Part shown: piece by piece, positions 26,890 through 36,797 of the stretch
Numbering within the stretch: position 1 is the first letter of the stretch
Layout: each line of letters starts with the position of its first letter
Assembly: GCF_025960985.1 (NCBI RefSeq)
Contig: NZ_JAOQMX010000026.1
Coordinates: 1 to 64,000, forward strand
DNA length: 64,000 nucleotides
Reading direction: 5' to 3'
Origin: Flavobacterium psychraerolatum
GTDB lineage: Bacteria; Bacteroidota; Bacteroidia; Flavobacteriales; Flavobacteriaceae
Notes under the pieces: model-generated
Databases searched by the model: none
Seen by the model: only the letters and a program-made list of their open reading frames with translations
Told to the model about the DNA's origin: nothing
Program-made: the position numbers and the translations under genes

Positions 26890-27900
26890 TTATTTTAGAA
26901 CTACTCCTGTTCCATGTCCTGTAGCATAGGTGATCTTTCCTTGTGTAATTTGTACTCCGTTTGCAATATCTTCTGCCAATAGTAGTGGACCATCCATATC
27001 AACATAGTCAAGTTGAGGTAGCAAATGAGCAATAGCAGATATGCCGACAGAGGATTCTGTCATACAACCTACCATAGTTTTTAGACCAAATGTTTTGGCC
27101 TCTTGAATCATTCTACGAGCAGGGGTAAGACCACCACATTTTACAAGCTTAATATTTACACCATGAAAATGTTGGTAGCATTTCGCTACGTCTGTTTCAA
27201 TAATACAACTTTCGTCTGCAATAATGGGTAAAACAGATTCTTTGTAAACTTTTGTATGACCCTCCCAGTTGTCTGCTTTTAAGGGTTGCTCTAGGAATTC
27301 GACACCTAACTTTTTTAATTCGATGGCATTTTTTATTGTTTCATTAACTCCCCAACCACAATTAGCATCAATTCTAAAGATGGCATTAGAGCGTTTTCTT
27401 AGTTCTTTGACTATAGCGAGATCTTCTTTTGTTCCCAATTTTATTTTATAAATGGGCCAAGGAAGTTCTTCCATCTTAGTAATCATTTTCTCAATACTAT
27501 CAATTCCGATTGTATAATTTGTTATTGGATTATTTTCAGTGGTATAATTCCATAAATCGTATAATTTTTTTCCTTTTTTTCGAGCATATAAGTCATTGTA
27601 GGCCATGTCCAAAGCACACAAAGCAAATAAATCATCTTTAAGAAAAACATGCATTTTAGACCAAAATTCTCCTGGTGTATCATTGGTTATACTTTCAATC
27701 TGAGGGCGTATCGTTTCCAAGTCGGCTGTCATTTTTGGAATTGTGATATTATAGTAAGGATTGGAGGTCGCTTCTCCAAATCCTGAAAACCCATCAGCTT
27801 TTAATTCAACAATCATGGACGGCTGAATGTCAAATGATTCCCGAGAAATGGTGAAAGTATGTTTTAATTTTAAGTCGTATGCTCTGATGATTAGTTCCAT
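26890..27900 (-). CDS. Dipeptide epimerase (L-Ala-D/L-Glu epimerase-like, enolase superfamily)
   Basis: A 336-residue member of the mandelate racemase/muconate lactonising enzyme branch. The capping domain is at 1-110. The barrel has the catalytic lysine motif YKIKLG (near residue 153), metal ligands in FRIDANCGWG, FLEQPL and IIADESC, and the second catalytic lysine in VNIKLVKCGG. C-terminal MVGCMTESSVGISA is characteristic of Ala-Glu epimerases that recycle murein peptides. It is the promoter-proximal gene of the pair with the BioF-like enzyme. Peptide specificity is inferred from family. Confidence 0.9.
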   Translation of the reverse strand: MELIIRAYDLKLKHTFTISRESFDIQPSMIVELKADGFSGFGEATSNPYYNITIPKMTADLETIRPQIESITNDTPGEFWSKMHVFLKDDLFALCALDMAYNDLYARKKGKKLYDLWNYTTENNPITNYTIGIDSIEKMITKMEELPWPIYKIKLGTKEDLAIVKELRKRSNAIFRIDANCGWGVNETIKNAIELKKLGVEFLEQPLKADNWEGHTKVYKESVLPIIADESCIIETDVAKCYQHFHGVNIKLVKCGGLTPARRMIQEAKTFGLKTMVGCMTESSVGISAIAHLLPQLDYVDMDGPLLLAEDIANGVQITQGKITYATGHGTGVVLK

Positions 27901-28125
27901 AAATATAACTATTATAGGTTTTTATAATAAAATTAAATTTAGTGAATTTAAGCAAGAATTGTTATGCTTTGTTTTTAAAAATGTTTTTGTAGTTATAGAT
28001 AATTCTTTAACGATTTAGTATGTTTTTGTTAAAATGTACAGGTGCTAAAAATTATATTCTCAAATAATCAATTGTTTTTTGGTTATTGTGATAAAAATGA
28101 TAAATTAGCATAAATTAATATTCGA

Positions 28126-28530
28126 ATGGACGTTTATCAAGAAAAGAAGAATTTATTACTAGATATGATCGCTTATGCGACAGTCGATGGAGAATTGGAT
28201 AAAAAGGAATTTGACTTTTTATTTTTATTAGCCAATACCTTGGACATAGAAAGAGGAGGATTTATGGAGTTATTCTATAAAGGAACTACTTTGAAATTGC
28301 TGAAAGATCAATCTGTTCGTATTTTGCAATTTTACAGACTTGCTATATTAATGCAAAAAGATGGAATTTTGTTTATGAAGGATGCTACTGCTATCAAACA
28401 GTTTTCCATTCATATGGGGGTAAACCTTGATGCAGTTAAAAAAGTACTTAAAAAAATGAAAATAGCACCAGATACACAGATAAGTATCAATGAGTTATTG
28501 CGAATATTCAAAGATGTTGAATATCATTGA
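28126..28530 (+). CDS. TerB-like helical protein
   Basis: A 134-residue all-helical cytosolic protein. LLLDMIAYATVDGELDKKEFDFLFLLANTL (start of the domain, split as MIAYATVDGELDKKEF) carries the acidic DGELDxxE motif seen in TerB/DjlA-type tellurite-resistance domains, which bind metal ions. The C-terminal part is more divergent. Role unknown. It stands alone between the epimerase pair and uvrB. Confidence 0.7.
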   Translation: MDVYQEKKNLLLDMIAYATVDGELDKKEFDFLFLLANTLDIERGGFMELFYKGTTLKLLKDQSVRILQFYRLAILMQKDGILFMKDATAIKQFSIHMGVNLDAVKKVLKKMKIAPDTQISINELLRIFKDVEYH

Positions 28531-28613
28531 TTTATTTGTTAGTTAAATTTGATGATGGATCAGTAACAGAATTTATATTTTGAATGAAGAATAAAGTATA
28601 GACTTAATTGATT

Positions 28614-30602
28614 TTATAATTTTTCCTGTAAGGCTTTAATCTCATCTCTTAATTTTGCTGCTTGCATAAAATCTAGTTCTTTTGCCGCTTTTTCCATGTT
28701 TTTACGCTTTTCGCGTATGCGTTTTTCTAGTTCTGCTTTCGATAAATATTCGTTTTCTGGTTCTGCGGCCGTATCAAGACTATTTCCTAATTCATAATTC
28801 ACCAAAGAGCTTTTGACAAAAGCGCTTTCAATTTTTTTATTTAGTGCTTGCGGAACGATATTATTGGCAGTATTGAAGTTCATCTGCTTGGTACGACGGT
28901 AGTCCGTTTCGTCTATGGTTTTTTGCATACTTGCCGTAATTTTATCTGCATATAAAATTGCTTTTCCATTTAAGTTACGTGCTGCACGACCAATGGTTTG
29001 AGTGAGAGACCGGTGACTACGCAAAAAACCTTCTTTATCAGCATCTAATATCGCTACCAAGGAAACTTCGGGTAGGTCCAAACCTTCTCTTAATAAGTTG
29101 ACACCTATTAAAACGTCAAATATTCCTTTTCGTAGATCTTGCATGATTTCTATTCGCTCCAAAGTATCTACATCAGAGTGTATGTAACGGCAACGTATAT
29201 TTACTTTGGTTAGGTATTTTGCTAATTCTTCAGCCATTCTTTTTGTTAAAGTCGTAACTAGTACACGTTCATCCAATTCACAACGTACATGGATTTCTTC
29301 AATCAAATCATCAATTTGGTTCAAACTTGGACGTATTTCAATAATAGGATCCAATAGTCCAGTAGGACGAATAACTTGTTCTACATATACCCCCTCACAT
29401 TTTTCCAATTCATAATCAGCAGGAGTTGCAGAAACATAAATTACCTGATTTTGCATGGCTTCAAACTCTTCAAATTTTAATGGTCTGTTGTCCATCGCTG
29501 CAGGTAGTCGGAAACCATATTCTACCAAATTTTCTTTACGGCTGCGATCACCTCCATACATAGCATGTACTTGAGAAAGCGTTACGTGGCTTTCATCTAC
29601 GACCATTAAAAAGTCTTTTGGGAAATAATCTAATAAACAAAAAGGTCTCGTTCCTGCCAATCGACCATCAAGGTATCGAGAATAATTTTCAATACCTGAA
29701 CAATAGCCCAATTCCCGAATCATTTCCAAATCAAAATTGGTGCGTTCTTCGAGACGTTTGGCTTCAAGATGTTTTCCGATTTCTTTAAAATAATCTACTT
29801 GTTTGACCAAATCTTGTTGGATTTCCCAAATAGCACCTTGTAGAACGTCTGGAGAAGTGACAAACATATTGGCGGGATATATAGTTAGCTTTCCGAATTT
29901 TTCAACTACCATTGATGTTTTGATATCAAAAGATTCTATTTCTTCAATTTCATCGCCAAAAAAATGAATCCTATAGGCATCGTCAGCATAACTAGGATAT
30001 ACTTCTACAGTATCTCCTTTTATTCTAAAGTTTCCGGGAGTAAAATCAGCTTCTGTTCTAGAATATAAACTTTGTACTAATTGATGCAGTAATTTAGTTC
30101 TCGAAATTACTTGATCTCTTTCGATCTCGATCACATTTTTCTGAAACTCTACAGGATTTCCAATACCATATAAACAAGAAACAGATGCGACCACCAAAAT
30201 ATCTCGTCGCCCCGATAGTAGGGAAGAGGTGGTACTCAAACGCATTTTTTCCAATTCTTCATTGATAGACAAATCTTTTTCGATAAATACGCCGGTTACA
30301 GGCATGAATGCTTCGGGCTGATAGTAGTCGTAGTAGGAAACAAAATATTCTACTGCATTATTAGGGAAAAATTGCTTGAACTCGGAGTATAGTTGTGCTG
30401 CCAAGGTTTTGTTGTGTGCCAAAACCAAAGTAGGGCGCTGTACTTCCTGAATTACATTGGCGACCGTAAAAGTTTTCCCAGACCCTGTAACTCCTAGTAG
30501 GGTTTGATAAGGATCACCATCATTAAGTCCTTGAACAAGTTTTTTGATTGCTTCGGGTTGGTCACCTTTGGGTTGATAATCAGATACGACTTGGAAGTTC
30601 AT
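28614..30602 (-). CDS. uvrB: Excinuclease ABC subunit B
   Basis: A 662-residue helicase-like damage-recognition subunit of nucleotide excision repair. Walker A is GVTGSGKTFT (about residues 39-48). The beta-hairpin that probes DNA is SYYDYYQPEAF with VFIEKD. DEAD-box equivalent is MVVDESHV. Motifs V/VI are VLIGVNLLREGLDLPEVSLV and QTIGRAARN. The C-terminal UVR domain (about 622-660, EKRIREKRKNMEKAAKELDF) binds UvrA/UvrC. Full length. A -7 box lies about 30 bases upstream of the ATG. Confidence 0.98.
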   Translation of the reverse strand: MNFQVVSDYQPKGDQPEAIKKLVQGLNDGDPYQTLLGVTGSGKTFTVANVIQEVQRPTLVLAHNKTLAAQLYSEFKQFFPNNAVEYFVSYYDYYQPEAFMPVTGVFIEKDLSINEELEKMRLSTTSSLLSGRRDILVVASVSCLYGIGNPVEFQKNVIEIERDQVISRTKLLHQLVQSLYSRTEADFTPGNFRIKGDTVEVYPSYADDAYRIHFFGDEIEEIESFDIKTSMVVEKFGKLTIYPANMFVTSPDVLQGAIWEIQQDLVKQVDYFKEIGKHLEAKRLEERTNFDLEMIRELGYCSGIENYSRYLDGRLAGTRPFCLLDYFPKDFLMVVDESHVTLSQVHAMYGGDRSRKENLVEYGFRLPAAMDNRPLKFEEFEAMQNQVIYVSATPADYELEKCEGVYVEQVIRPTGLLDPIIEIRPSLNQIDDLIEEIHVRCELDERVLVTTLTKRMAEELAKYLTKVNIRCRYIHSDVDTLERIEIMQDLRKGIFDVLIGVNLLREGLDLPEVSLVAILDADKEGFLRSHRSLTQTIGRAARNLNGKAILYADKITASMQKTIDETDYRRTKQMNFNTANNIVPQALNKKIESAFVKSSLVNYELGNSLDTAAEPENEYLSKAELEKRIREKRKNMEKAAKELDFMQAAKLRDEIKALQEKL

Positions 30603-30630
30603 TGGTATTTCGTTGCAAAGTTTATATGAG

Positions 30631-30638
30631 CAAAGTTA
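30631..30638 (-). promoter_or_regulatory. -7 box upstream of uvrB
   Basis: CAAAGTTA on the plus strand is TAACTTTG on the minus strand (TAnnTTTG), 29 bases from the ATG. No convincing -33 TTG. Confidence 0.45.
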
Positions 30639-30673
30639 CAAAGTAATTGGTAAATAGAAGGTTCTTTATAATA

Positions 30674-30703
30674 GAAAAGCCATCAACTTTCGTTGATGGC
30701 TTT
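30674..30703 (-). terminator. Terminator after the Oar-like TonB receptor
   Basis: Perfect stem AAAGCCATCAAC / GTTGATGGCTTT with a four-base loop. On the minus strand it is followed by TTTTCTATT. It lies between the receptor stop and uvrB. Confidence 0.75.
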
Positions 30704-30733
30704 GTCTACTTATTACTTTTTTAGAATAATAAA

Positions 30734-33700
30734 TTACTTTCCAAATGTATAACGCAAAGTCAATTGAGCTTGCCATACATCAGATGTAGAAGTATTTTTT
30801 TGGTAAGTATCTTTAAGCAAAACTTGATTTCCAGCTGAAATTTGTGTTGCCATCGTGTAAATTGGTTTGTTTGTAGCTGTGTCAATCCCTTTGGAAATTA
30901 AAGGACTTGTATTAGTAAAACGTTGGCTTACACCCCAATTTTTATTGATCATATTTGTAAAGTTCAATATATCTGCTCTTACTTGTAAGCTATTTTTATG
31001 CTTACCTGCTTTGATAAAGAAATCTTGAGTTATAGATAAGTCCAAACGGTGTAACATAGGGATAGTAGATGCATTTCTTTGTGCGTACTGTCCTCTTCTA
31101 GTTGATAAATATTTATCTTGATTGATATAAGCATCAAATGCAGCAATTTGTTGTGCAGGAGTAAATAATACTACATTTCCAGCAGCAGTTCCTCGTATTG
31201 AAGAATTTAGATCACCAGCAGTAATATTGTTAAATTCAAGTTCAGATGCAGAGTTTGGTACATAGATCAAATCGTTTCCTTTAATTTGGTCACCATTCAT
31301 ATCACCATTAACTGTGTAACTGTTTGCTCCTGTTTGTTCTCCAATATAACCTAAACTGAAAGAGGTAGCTCCTCCAAATTCTCCTCCATATTGAATTTTG
31401 TACCCTAGAGTTCCAACAATACGGTTAGGTGTATTGTTATTTGATTTTGATAAGGTCAAATCATTATTTCCATTTACTGTAGCAGTACCATTATAAGCAC
31501 TAGCCGCTGTTGAACCTACTGAGTTTAAATCATATGCACCTGAGTGTGTATAAGCTAATGATCCCCATAGTCCACTTTGGTAAGCATATTCTAACTTGAA
31601 TGTAGTAGAGTAAAAATAACCTTTGCTTTTACTTGTTAATACATAAGCTCCATTAACATTATCTACAACACGTACACCTGCATCAGTTCTTGCGTAACGC
31701 GCTCTATTATCAGTTCCTGAAAAATTACCAGTTGGTGCTTCTAAATTCGCATCATAATATGTTGCTGCATTGATGTTTTGTCCAAAAATACTTTCTACAG
31801 TTCCAGTGAAACCAAATGGTAATTTTTGATCAATTGCAAAAGTAGATTTCCAAACTTGTGGAAATTTATAATTAGTAGCTGTCGCGTTAAGTTGGAAATT
31901 TGGTGACGGCTCTAAAGATGAAGGTGTTAAAAATTTACTTGGATCTGCTGTAAATCCACTGGTAATATTGCTAAACCCGTTGATGATTGCACCACTATTT
32001 CCAATTGCATTACTCAATAATACATAAGGAGGACGTCCTGTAAAGATTCCTGTTCCTCCACGTAATTGTGTTGTTTTGTCTCCGTAAACATCTAAATTGA
32101 AACCAAATCTTGGTTCAAACAATATTTGACTTTTTTGCCCTTTTCCTGAATCAAATGTTTGTCCATCAGCAAAAGTAAGAGGTGCTACATCAACACCAGC
32201 TGCTGTTGTATAACCAGTTAAGAATTTGTTAGAAATTCCAGTATTAGCAAACCAAAGTTGTGAAGCTCTTAAACCAAATGTAATGTTTAATTTTTCGCTT
32301 ACTTTGATGTTGTCTTGTGCGTACAAATCAATTTTATTAGATTTAAATACTTGGTTAGCATCGTCTCCACCTAGTAAAGAATAGTTATATTGTGTTCTAC
32401 TTGGTTTGTTAACGGTAGTTAAAGCACCGTTTAATGTTGCTGCTTCGTTCATTGTAGCAACAAAATCTGCTATTGAGTTAAAGGTGTACGCAGCATTATT
32501 AGCAATTATAAAAGAGTTATTTGAAATAAACCTTTCGTAATTTGCTCCAAAAACCATCGTGTGTTTTCCTGCTGTAACAGTAACGTTGTCTGTGAAATGT
32601 AGTGTAGAATAATCTAATTTGTTTCCTTTTGTAAAAGGGTCTAAACCTGCAGAAATATATGTTGAACCAGATTGCAAAATATCTATCGTAGGGAAGATAC
32701 CTCCACCTTGTAGTCCTCTGTTCTCAATTTGTTTATCATAACCTGCAATAAAGTTATTATTAGTCCTGTTCGATAATTTACTATCCAATTCTAATACGAT
32801 CGAACGGGTATTATCTTGTACAGTATACCCACTATTTTGGTATGATAATGAGTTTACATTTGTTCTTCTGTTACCAGCACCTGCTGACGTAGAGTTTGAA
32901 ATTAATTGATCAGACTCTGAGTCATGGTGAACATAACGAACATTCAATTTGTTATTGTCATTAAGATTCCAGTCAATACGAGCTAAGTATTTTGTAGAGG
33001 TTGAATTAGCATCATAGTCTTGGTAAGGTCCAGTTACATATCCAAAATTATCAAATAATGTTTTTGAAACTAAATTAAGGTCTGTTACAGAAGTTCTTGT
33101 AACCTGTCCTGTTTGAGTTCCAGATCCATCATTTGCTATCCAGTTAGTGGCTGGAGAAACGTTGTCTACTGTTTCAAAGTTACCAAAAAAGAATAATTTG
33201 TTTTTGATGATTGGCATACCCAATCTAGCACCATAAATTTTTTGATTGAATTTACCTGGAGAAATAGTGTTATCTCCTGCTTTTGTTCCCAAATATGTTT
33301 TAGAATTGTTTTGGTATGAATGATAAACAGATCCTTCTACATTATTACTACCACTTCTTGTAACAGCATTAATACCAGTTCCTATAAATCCTGATTGACG
33401 TACATCAAAAGGAGCGATATTAACTTGTAATTGTTCAATGGCATCCATAGAAATAGCAGTTGATCCTGTACGGCCCCCAGCTTGTGCGTCACCACCCAAA
33501 CCAAAACCGTTATTGAATACAGAGCCATCAATAGTAAAGTTATTTAAACGAGAATCTTGTCCTCCAAACGATCCGTTACTTCCAGCATTTGCGTTGTATT
33601 TTGTTACACTATTGATAGAACGTGATCCTGTAATTGGGACAGCATTAATTTCCCTATTAGAAAATTGTTGAGAAGCACCTGTTTTATTTTTAGAAAACAA

Positions 33701-34072
33701 AGCATTTGTTCTTGATGATAGTACTACAACTTCTTGTAAAGCATTCATTTCTGCTTTCAGTACAATATTTATAGTAATGTTGTTTCCTAATGGAGCATTG
33801 ATCTCAGTGATCTCAGTGGTAGTGTAGCTCACATAAGTAGCTTTCACAGTGTATGGTCCTCCTGGTTTAATAGCAGGAACGGTGTACCTTCCGTTCACGT
33901 CGGAATTTGCATAATACTTTGATCCAGTCGGTTCGTGGATAACCTCAATAGTTGCTCCTGGTAAAGCCTCGCCTTTGGCAGATTTTATAGTTCCAGAAAT
34001 AGAAGATTTAGTTACCTGTGCCATTCCAATGGAAGTATAAGCAAGAAGTAAAATAAAAAGTAATTTTCTCAT
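30734..34072 (-). CDS. Oar-like TonB-dependent outer-membrane receptor with carboxypeptidase-like N-terminal domain
   Basis: A 1112-residue outer-membrane protein. Signal peptide MRKLLFILLLAYTSIGMAQ. Residues 25-110 form a carboxypeptidase regulatory-like (Ig-like) domain with SGTIKSAKGEALPGATIEV. The plug domain follows (about 120-250, with VPITGSRSINSVTKYNANAG and IAPFDVRQSGFIG), then a long 22-strand-type barrel ending in the aromatic LTLRYTFGK. The size and the plug motifs match Oar-type receptors. The ligand cannot be read. It has no SusD or lipoprotein partner beside it. CAAAAATA at 34279-34286 is a possible -7 box, implying a leader of about 200 bases. Confidence 0.9.
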   Translation of the reverse strand: MRKLLFILLLAYTSIGMAQVTKSSISGTIKSAKGEALPGATIEVIHEPTGSKYYANSDVNGRYTVPAIKPGGPYTVKATYVSYTTTEITEINAPLGNNITINIVLKAEMNALQEVVVLSSRTNALFSKNKTGASQQFSNREINAVPITGSRSINSVTKYNANAGSNGSFGGQDSRLNNFTIDGSVFNNGFGLGGDAQAGGRTGSTAISMDAIEQLQVNIAPFDVRQSGFIGTGINAVTRSGSNNVEGSVYHSYQNNSKTYLGTKAGDNTISPGKFNQKIYGARLGMPIIKNKLFFFGNFETVDNVSPATNWIANDGSGTQTGQVTRTSVTDLNLVSKTLFDNFGYVTGPYQDYDANSTSTKYLARIDWNLNDNNKLNVRYVHHDSESDQLISNSTSAGAGNRRTNVNSLSYQNSGYTVQDNTRSIVLELDSKLSNRTNNNFIAGYDKQIENRGLQGGGIFPTIDILQSGSTYISAGLDPFTKGNKLDYSTLHFTDNVTVTAGKHTMVFGANYERFISNNSFIIANNAAYTFNSIADFVATMNEAATLNGALTTVNKPSRTQYNYSLLGGDDANQVFKSNKIDLYAQDNIKVSEKLNITFGLRASQLWFANTGISNKFLTGYTTAAGVDVAPLTFADGQTFDSGKGQKSQILFEPRFGFNLDVYGDKTTQLRGGTGIFTGRPPYVLLSNAIGNSGAIINGFSNITSGFTADPSKFLTPSSLEPSPNFQLNATATNYKFPQVWKSTFAIDQKLPFGFTGTVESIFGQNINAATYYDANLEAPTGNFSGTDNRARYARTDAGVRVVDNVNGAYVLTSKSKGYFYSTTFKLEYAYQSGLWGSLAYTHSGAYDLNSVGSTAASAYNGTATVNGNNDLTLSKSNNNTPNRIVGTLGYKIQYGGEFGGATSFSLGYIGEQTGANSYTVNGDMNGDQIKGNDLIYVPNSASELEFNNITAGDLNSSIRGTAAGNVVLFTPAQQIAAFDAYINQDKYLSTRRGQYAQRNASTIPMLHRLDLSITQDFFIKAGKHKNSLQVRADILNFTNMINKNWGVSQRFTNTSPLISKGIDTATNKPIYTMATQISAGNQVLLKDTYQKNTSTSDVWQAQLTLRYTFGK

Positions 34073-34892
34073 GTTAAAATTGTTTAAATTTTTTCACAAA
34101 ATTCCTCTAATTTTTGCTTATCTATATTAAGAAATTGTTAACAAGTTGTGAAGATAATATGATTCATACTGCTTTTTTTGAATGAAAAAAATTACACAGG
34201 TTAACTTAATGTTAAGAAATGGCTGTTTTAAAGCTTTTTTTTGCTTATTTTTATTTGGTTTCTGAAACTATTTTAGTACAAAAATAGAGCTGTTTTCTAT
34301 GGTGTTTTGTGGAGTGAAATAAAGTGTTTTTGCGAATACAGCATTTGTGCTAAGTTATTAATTTGAAACCAATAATTAATCTGTCAATTTGTTAGATAAT
34401 TGGTTGTTTTTACTGCTTTTTGTTAAAACTTTTTTTACTATGTTAAGAAAATGTTTTTACTGTTATTTGAGTAATTTTTTGCTAATTCTTATTTATCAAA
34501 GAATTTAGCTCCTTAATACAACTATTTTGACTGTATGTGTAATTGATGTTTTTTATTAATATGGATTTAATCAAATATAGCTATGGCTGTTTTATTGATT
34601 ATCTTATGTTCAAACGAAAATTGTAGAATATGGAAATAAGAGTATGATAGTTGAACTTTCAGTAGATTGACTCCGTTATAGTTTCCTTTACATTACAATC
34701 TCCAATTAATAGGATGTATTGGAGATTGATGTTACTAATTATATCAAATTGTAGAAGTAGTCATTTTGTGTATATTGATACCTATTTGATTCGGGTAGCA
34801 AAAGAATATTTTACTTTGTATTATATTTATTAGTAGTATAGAAAGATTCAGTTTTGTGATTACATCTAAGTGTTCAATTATTAGGTCTGTAA
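34073..34892. other. 820-base intergenic region upstream of the Oar-like receptor
   Basis: AT-rich and non-coding. It must contain the receptor promoter; the best -7 match on the minus strand is TATTTTTG (34279-34286). The short plus-strand frame 34856-35053 is the shadow of rlmF. No hairpin or RNA gene was recognised. Confidence 0.5.
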
Positions 34893-35858
34893 TTAAATTA
34901 CTTGATCACTCTTTTGAAATTTCCAATCTTCTTGTTGTTGTTCGCTCAAAAAAGACCATGCAAGAATGCGACTTGTTTTTTGTCCTTGTGCCATATCCAT
35001 TGTTTTTATGTTTGACGCTTTTACTTTATTCAAAACATTGTATAAGCTTTTGAGATGGGACTGTTTTGCAACCAAAGTTGTAAACCATAAAACTTGCATA
35101 GGATATTTGGCGCTTTCATAAATCATTTGAGAGATAAATCGAAACTCACCACCTTCACACCATAATTCGGCATTATGGCCACCAAAGTTCAAAATTGGTT
35201 TGGTTGTTTTTTTGTTTTCTAAATTGTTTACTTTTCGGATACTTCCTTGTGTGGCTTCTTCTTGAGAAGTATGAAAGGGAGGATTGCAAAGAACAAATTC
35301 AAATTTATCTTCGGGAGTAATAATATTTTTAAAGATAAAACGGGATTCAGTTTGCTGTTGTAGACTGATGGCATCAATTAAATTAGGATTTGATTCGATG
35401 ATTTTACTACAGTTTTTTAATGCTTTATCATCAATATCAGTTCCGACAAAGCTCCAGTTGTAAATTGAGTTTCCTAATATGGGATAAATACAATTGGCTC
35501 CAATGCCGATGTCAAGACCTTGAATGCTTTCCCCTACAGGTATAATGCCTCCGTTTGAGGAGGCTAATAAATCGGCAATATTGTGGATATAATCTGCTCT
35601 ACCAGGAATAGGTGGACATAAATAATCTTTGGGTATATCCCAATTTTTTATTCCGTAGTGCATGATTAATAGCGCTTTGTTTAAAGCTTTTACCGCATCA
35701 GGATTACTGAAGTCTATAGTTTCAATCTGATGTTCATTAATAGCAACAAAGCTTTTTAATGCCGGATATTGTTCTATTAATAGTTTAAAATCGTATCGTG
35801 ATCGATGTTGATTTCTTGGGTGTAAATTGGTTTTTTCGGTGAGCTGCTTAGCCATCAT
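34893..35858 (-). CDS. rlmF: 23S rRNA (adenine-1618-N6)-methyltransferase
   Basis: A 321-residue SAM-dependent methyltransferase. It starts with KTNLHPRNQHRSRYDF, the N-terminal signature of RlmF. It carries the SAM-binding IQGLDIGIGANCIYPILG and the catalytic FVLCNPPFHTS (NPPF motif of N6-adenine methyltransferases). The C-terminal region AWSFL is also conserved. It acts on A1618 of 23S rRNA. Length is normal. Start at ATG 35858 or 35855. Confidence 0.95.
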   Translation of the reverse strand: MMAKQLTEKTNLHPRNQHRSRYDFKLLIEQYPALKSFVAINEHQIETIDFSNPDAVKALNKALLIMHYGIKNWDIPKDYLCPPIPGRADYIHNIADLLASSNGGIIPVGESIQGLDIGIGANCIYPILGNSIYNWSFVGTDIDDKALKNCSKIIESNPNLIDAISLQQQTESRFIFKNIITPEDKFEFVLCNPPFHTSQEEATQGSIRKVNNLENKKTTKPILNFGGHNAELWCEGGEFRFISQMIYESAKYPMQVLWFTTLVAKQSHLKSLYNVLNKVKASNIKTMDMAQGQKTSRILAWSFLSEQQQEDWKFQKSDQVI

Positions 35859-35958
35859 TCTTTCTGTTTCGGGAAAAGGATTTGAAAAATATATTTTATC
35901 CTAATCACGAGCAAGTTATATAAAAAAGTATAACTTTTCTATGTTTTTACGGATTAAA

Positions 35959-36621
35959 TTAATCCATACATTCCATGAGGAGTAAATCACCTTCGGTATG
36001 TTCTATTTTTACGATACCGTCTTTGGTAACATGGTTGCTACTACCTGTTTTATAACCAATGGTTAAGCTGTCGTTTTTTAAGGGATAAAATAAGTTCTCA
36101 GAAGTTATTCCACTTACATGTCCTATTGGTATTAAGGATATTGGGGTGTTTTCTGTGTACCATTTTTTGAATTTTCGGGGTAGTAAAAAAACTTTGGAGT
36201 GGTCGTCCAAAATCACAATTTTCAGTAGATCACGGTAGCGAACAATGTTGGTTAAATTGGTAATGGTGTGATCGGTCCTACGTCCTGTTGCCCAAACTAC
36301 ATTCACAGCTGGAATCTTTCTTTCGATCAAATAATCAAAAGCTTTCTCGAGATCTGTTTTATTTTGGTCTGGTGTATGGATGACTTCAAGTGGGTATTGT
36401 TGTTCTTTGTAATAATTTGCATCAAAATCTCGATCAAAATCCCCCAGCAAGACATCTACTTTGATATCCATTTTTATTACTCGTTCTATGGCTGAATCTA
36501 GTACTATCACTATTGGTGACCATTCTAGTAACTGTCCTAATAATTCAGGATTACAAGATGCACCATTGGCAATAATTAAAGCTGGTTCTTGATCGTCTCG
36601 TACGATATGATGTGAGGACAT
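35959..36621 (-). CDS. thiN: Thiamine pyrophosphokinase
   Basis: A 220-residue enzyme transferring pyrophosphate from ATP to thiamine. Conserved stretches are ALIIANGASCNPELL, IVLDSAIERV, VDVLLGDFDRDF (metal-binding Asp), HTPDQNKTDLEKAFDYLIER (split: PDQNKTDLEKAFDYLI), VVWATGRRTDHTITNL and the C-terminal beta-sheet domain with GLTSE-type segment ISLIPIGHVSGITSEN. The frame is open to 36717 but the extra 32 residues are lysine-rich and come from a repeat element (36670-36775), so the ATG at 36621 is chosen. No thi operon is nearby. Confidence 0.92.
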   Translation of the reverse strand: MSSHHIVRDDQEPALIIANGASCNPELLGQLLEWSPIVIVLDSAIERVIKMDIKVDVLLGDFDRDFDANYYKEQQYPLEVIHTPDQNKTDLEKAFDYLIERKIPAVNVVWATGRRTDHTITNLTNIVRYRDLLKIVILDDHSKVFLLPRKFKKWYTENTPISLIPIGHVSGITSENLFYPLKNDSLTIGYKTGSSNHVTKDGIVKIEHTEGDLLLMECMD

Positions 36622-36669
36622 AGTTATTTTTTTGTGTTGTAAAGATAAAGAATTTGGTGGTTTTTTTTT

Positions 36670-36775
36670 GCGTGAGGGATAGAAGTGGAGCTCTTTTTTA
36701 TCTTGCTTTTTTTGCAAGATAAAAAAAGCGAGAACGTATAGCCCGACCCGCGATTTTTTAGCGGGTCACGCCCAA
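36670..36775 (-). repeat. Dispersed structured element upstream of thiN
   Basis: On the minus strand it begins GGGCGTGACCCGC and contains the stem GACCCGC / GCGGGTC around an AT-rich loop, then GTCGGGCTATACG. A second long hairpin follows, built on TATCTTGC / GCAAGATA with A/T runs, and the end is CTATCCCTCACGC. I recognise the GGGCG...GGGTCGGGCTAT layout as one that recurs between genes in Flavobacterium genomes (memory, not searched). It points the same way as thiN. Confidence 0.7.
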
Positions 36776-36797
36776 ATAATTTATTGCTATTAAATAA

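Noticed and set aside
36622..36797. TPP riboswitch upstream of thiN
   Set aside because: The thi-box core motifs are not visible; the structured sequence is the dispersed GGGCG-type element.
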